A DNA stretch of 64,000 nt from Campylobacter concisus (GTDB lineage Bacteria > Campylobacterota > Campylobacteria > Campylobacterales > Campylobacteraceae), in assembly GCF_003048595.2 (NCBI RefSeq), contig NZ_CP049270.1:1302001-1366000 (forward strand), given 5' to 3'. Made by a program: the position numbers and the translations under genes. Under the pieces are notes generated by a model that made no database searches, was not told where the DNA came from, and saw only the letters and a program-made list of their open reading frames with translations. Of the stretch, positions 63,843 through 64,000 are shown in pieces. Position 1 is the first letter of the stretch. Each line of letters begins with the position of its first letter.

Positions 63843-64000
63843 TTTAATGCCTGCCAGGCAATATCTTTTCTATAATGTGCTCCGTCAAATTTTACATTTT
63901 CGCAAAGCTCATAAGCTCTATCACGTGCCTCTTTTATGCTCTTCGCAGTGGCCACGCAGACTAATACTCTGCCACCATCTGCATAAATTTCTCCATTTTG
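63839..64000 (-). CDS. purD: phosphoribosylamine-glycine ligase, C-terminal end (partial)
   Basis: Only the last 53 codons are in the window; the gene continues past 64000. Translating the minus strand gives [22 protein letters not shown] and a C-terminus of [14 protein letters not shown], matching the end of PurD (GGRVL, then a YRxDIx motif). PurD makes glycinamide ribonucleotide in purine synthesis. The stop codon is part of the ATGA overlap with the RDD gene, so purD leads this operon. Confidence 0.9.
   Translation of the reverse strand, partial: QNGEIYADGGRVLVCVATAKSIKEARDRAYELCENVKFDGAHYRKDIAWQALK

Overview
The window looks like chromosome from a Campylobacter close to C. concisus. It is AT-rich (codon use leans to A/T, with AAATTT-type intergenic DNA). 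It carries typical epsilonproteobacterial genes: a frdCAB fumarate reductase, the Pgp1-type peptidoglycan carboxypeptidase with a Gln/Glu/His zinc site, a tandem pair of dynamin-like GTPases, a periplasmic BisA/TorA-type S-/N-oxide reductase, the FlpA fibronectin-binding lipoprotein beside trmB-ftsEX, and the flagellar kinase FlgS. I see no rRNA, tRNA, CRISPR array, insertion sequence or prophage. The species assignment is inference from gene content.

Layout. 1-5.2 kb: a YigZ-family gene, lgt, then frdCAB behind a perfect 11-bp inverted repeat. 5.2-6.4 kb: a small membrane ORF divergent from a solitary Mrr-type restriction endonuclease. 6.6-12 kb: an overlapping operon cdsA-dxr-uraA-pgp1-tsaD. 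12-16 kb: two dynamin-like GTPases. 16-20.2 kb: the oxide reductase (minus), then a small monooxygenase-like protein, an unknown 73-aa ORF and a 295-aa protein behind a clear sigma-28 (FliA) promoter. 20.3-28.6 kb (minus): an M16 peptidase, an orphan amino-acid binding protein, a chemoreceptor, a small possible gene, and an amino-acid ABC transporter. 28.7-30.2 kb: putP. 30.3-45.1 kb: a 13-gene minus-strand run, RluA-family gene-flpA-trmB-ftsE-ftsX-envC-like-pyrH-rpoZ-spoT-tyrS-NMO-amidase-mnmC. 45.1-50.3 kb: mrdB/rodA, then a thiD-thiE pair bracketed by two SufS-like paralogues. 50.4-52.9 kb: a PD-(D/E)XK-like protein, flgS and a cysteine hydrolase. 52.9-64 kb (minus): an unknown gene after dnaE, a Usp protein, and purD(partial)-RDD-lptD-PRTase-pnp.

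How the genes fit together. Envelope and shape functions dominate: Lgt, CdsA, LptD, RodA, Pgp1 and a complete FtsEX-EnvC-amidase cell-separation axis whose EnvC-like member has lost the LytM zinc residues. Anaerobic respiration is served by fumarate reductase and the oxide reductase. Motility is represented by FlgS, the chemoreceptor and the FliA-controlled protein.

The most striking observation is in flpA. The gene is split by one base at a site built exactly like the RF2 programmed +1 frameshift: Shine-Dalgarno-like AAGGAG, 3-nt spacer, slippery CCC, stop TAA. Both halves are otherwise intact. It may be a real recoding site, a recent mutation or a sequence error. Other points worth following are the sigma-28 promoter with its downstream protein, the duplicated SufS-like genes around thiDE, a possible AUA start, a self-contained small gene near the chemoreceptor, and base-composition mosaicism inside frdA.
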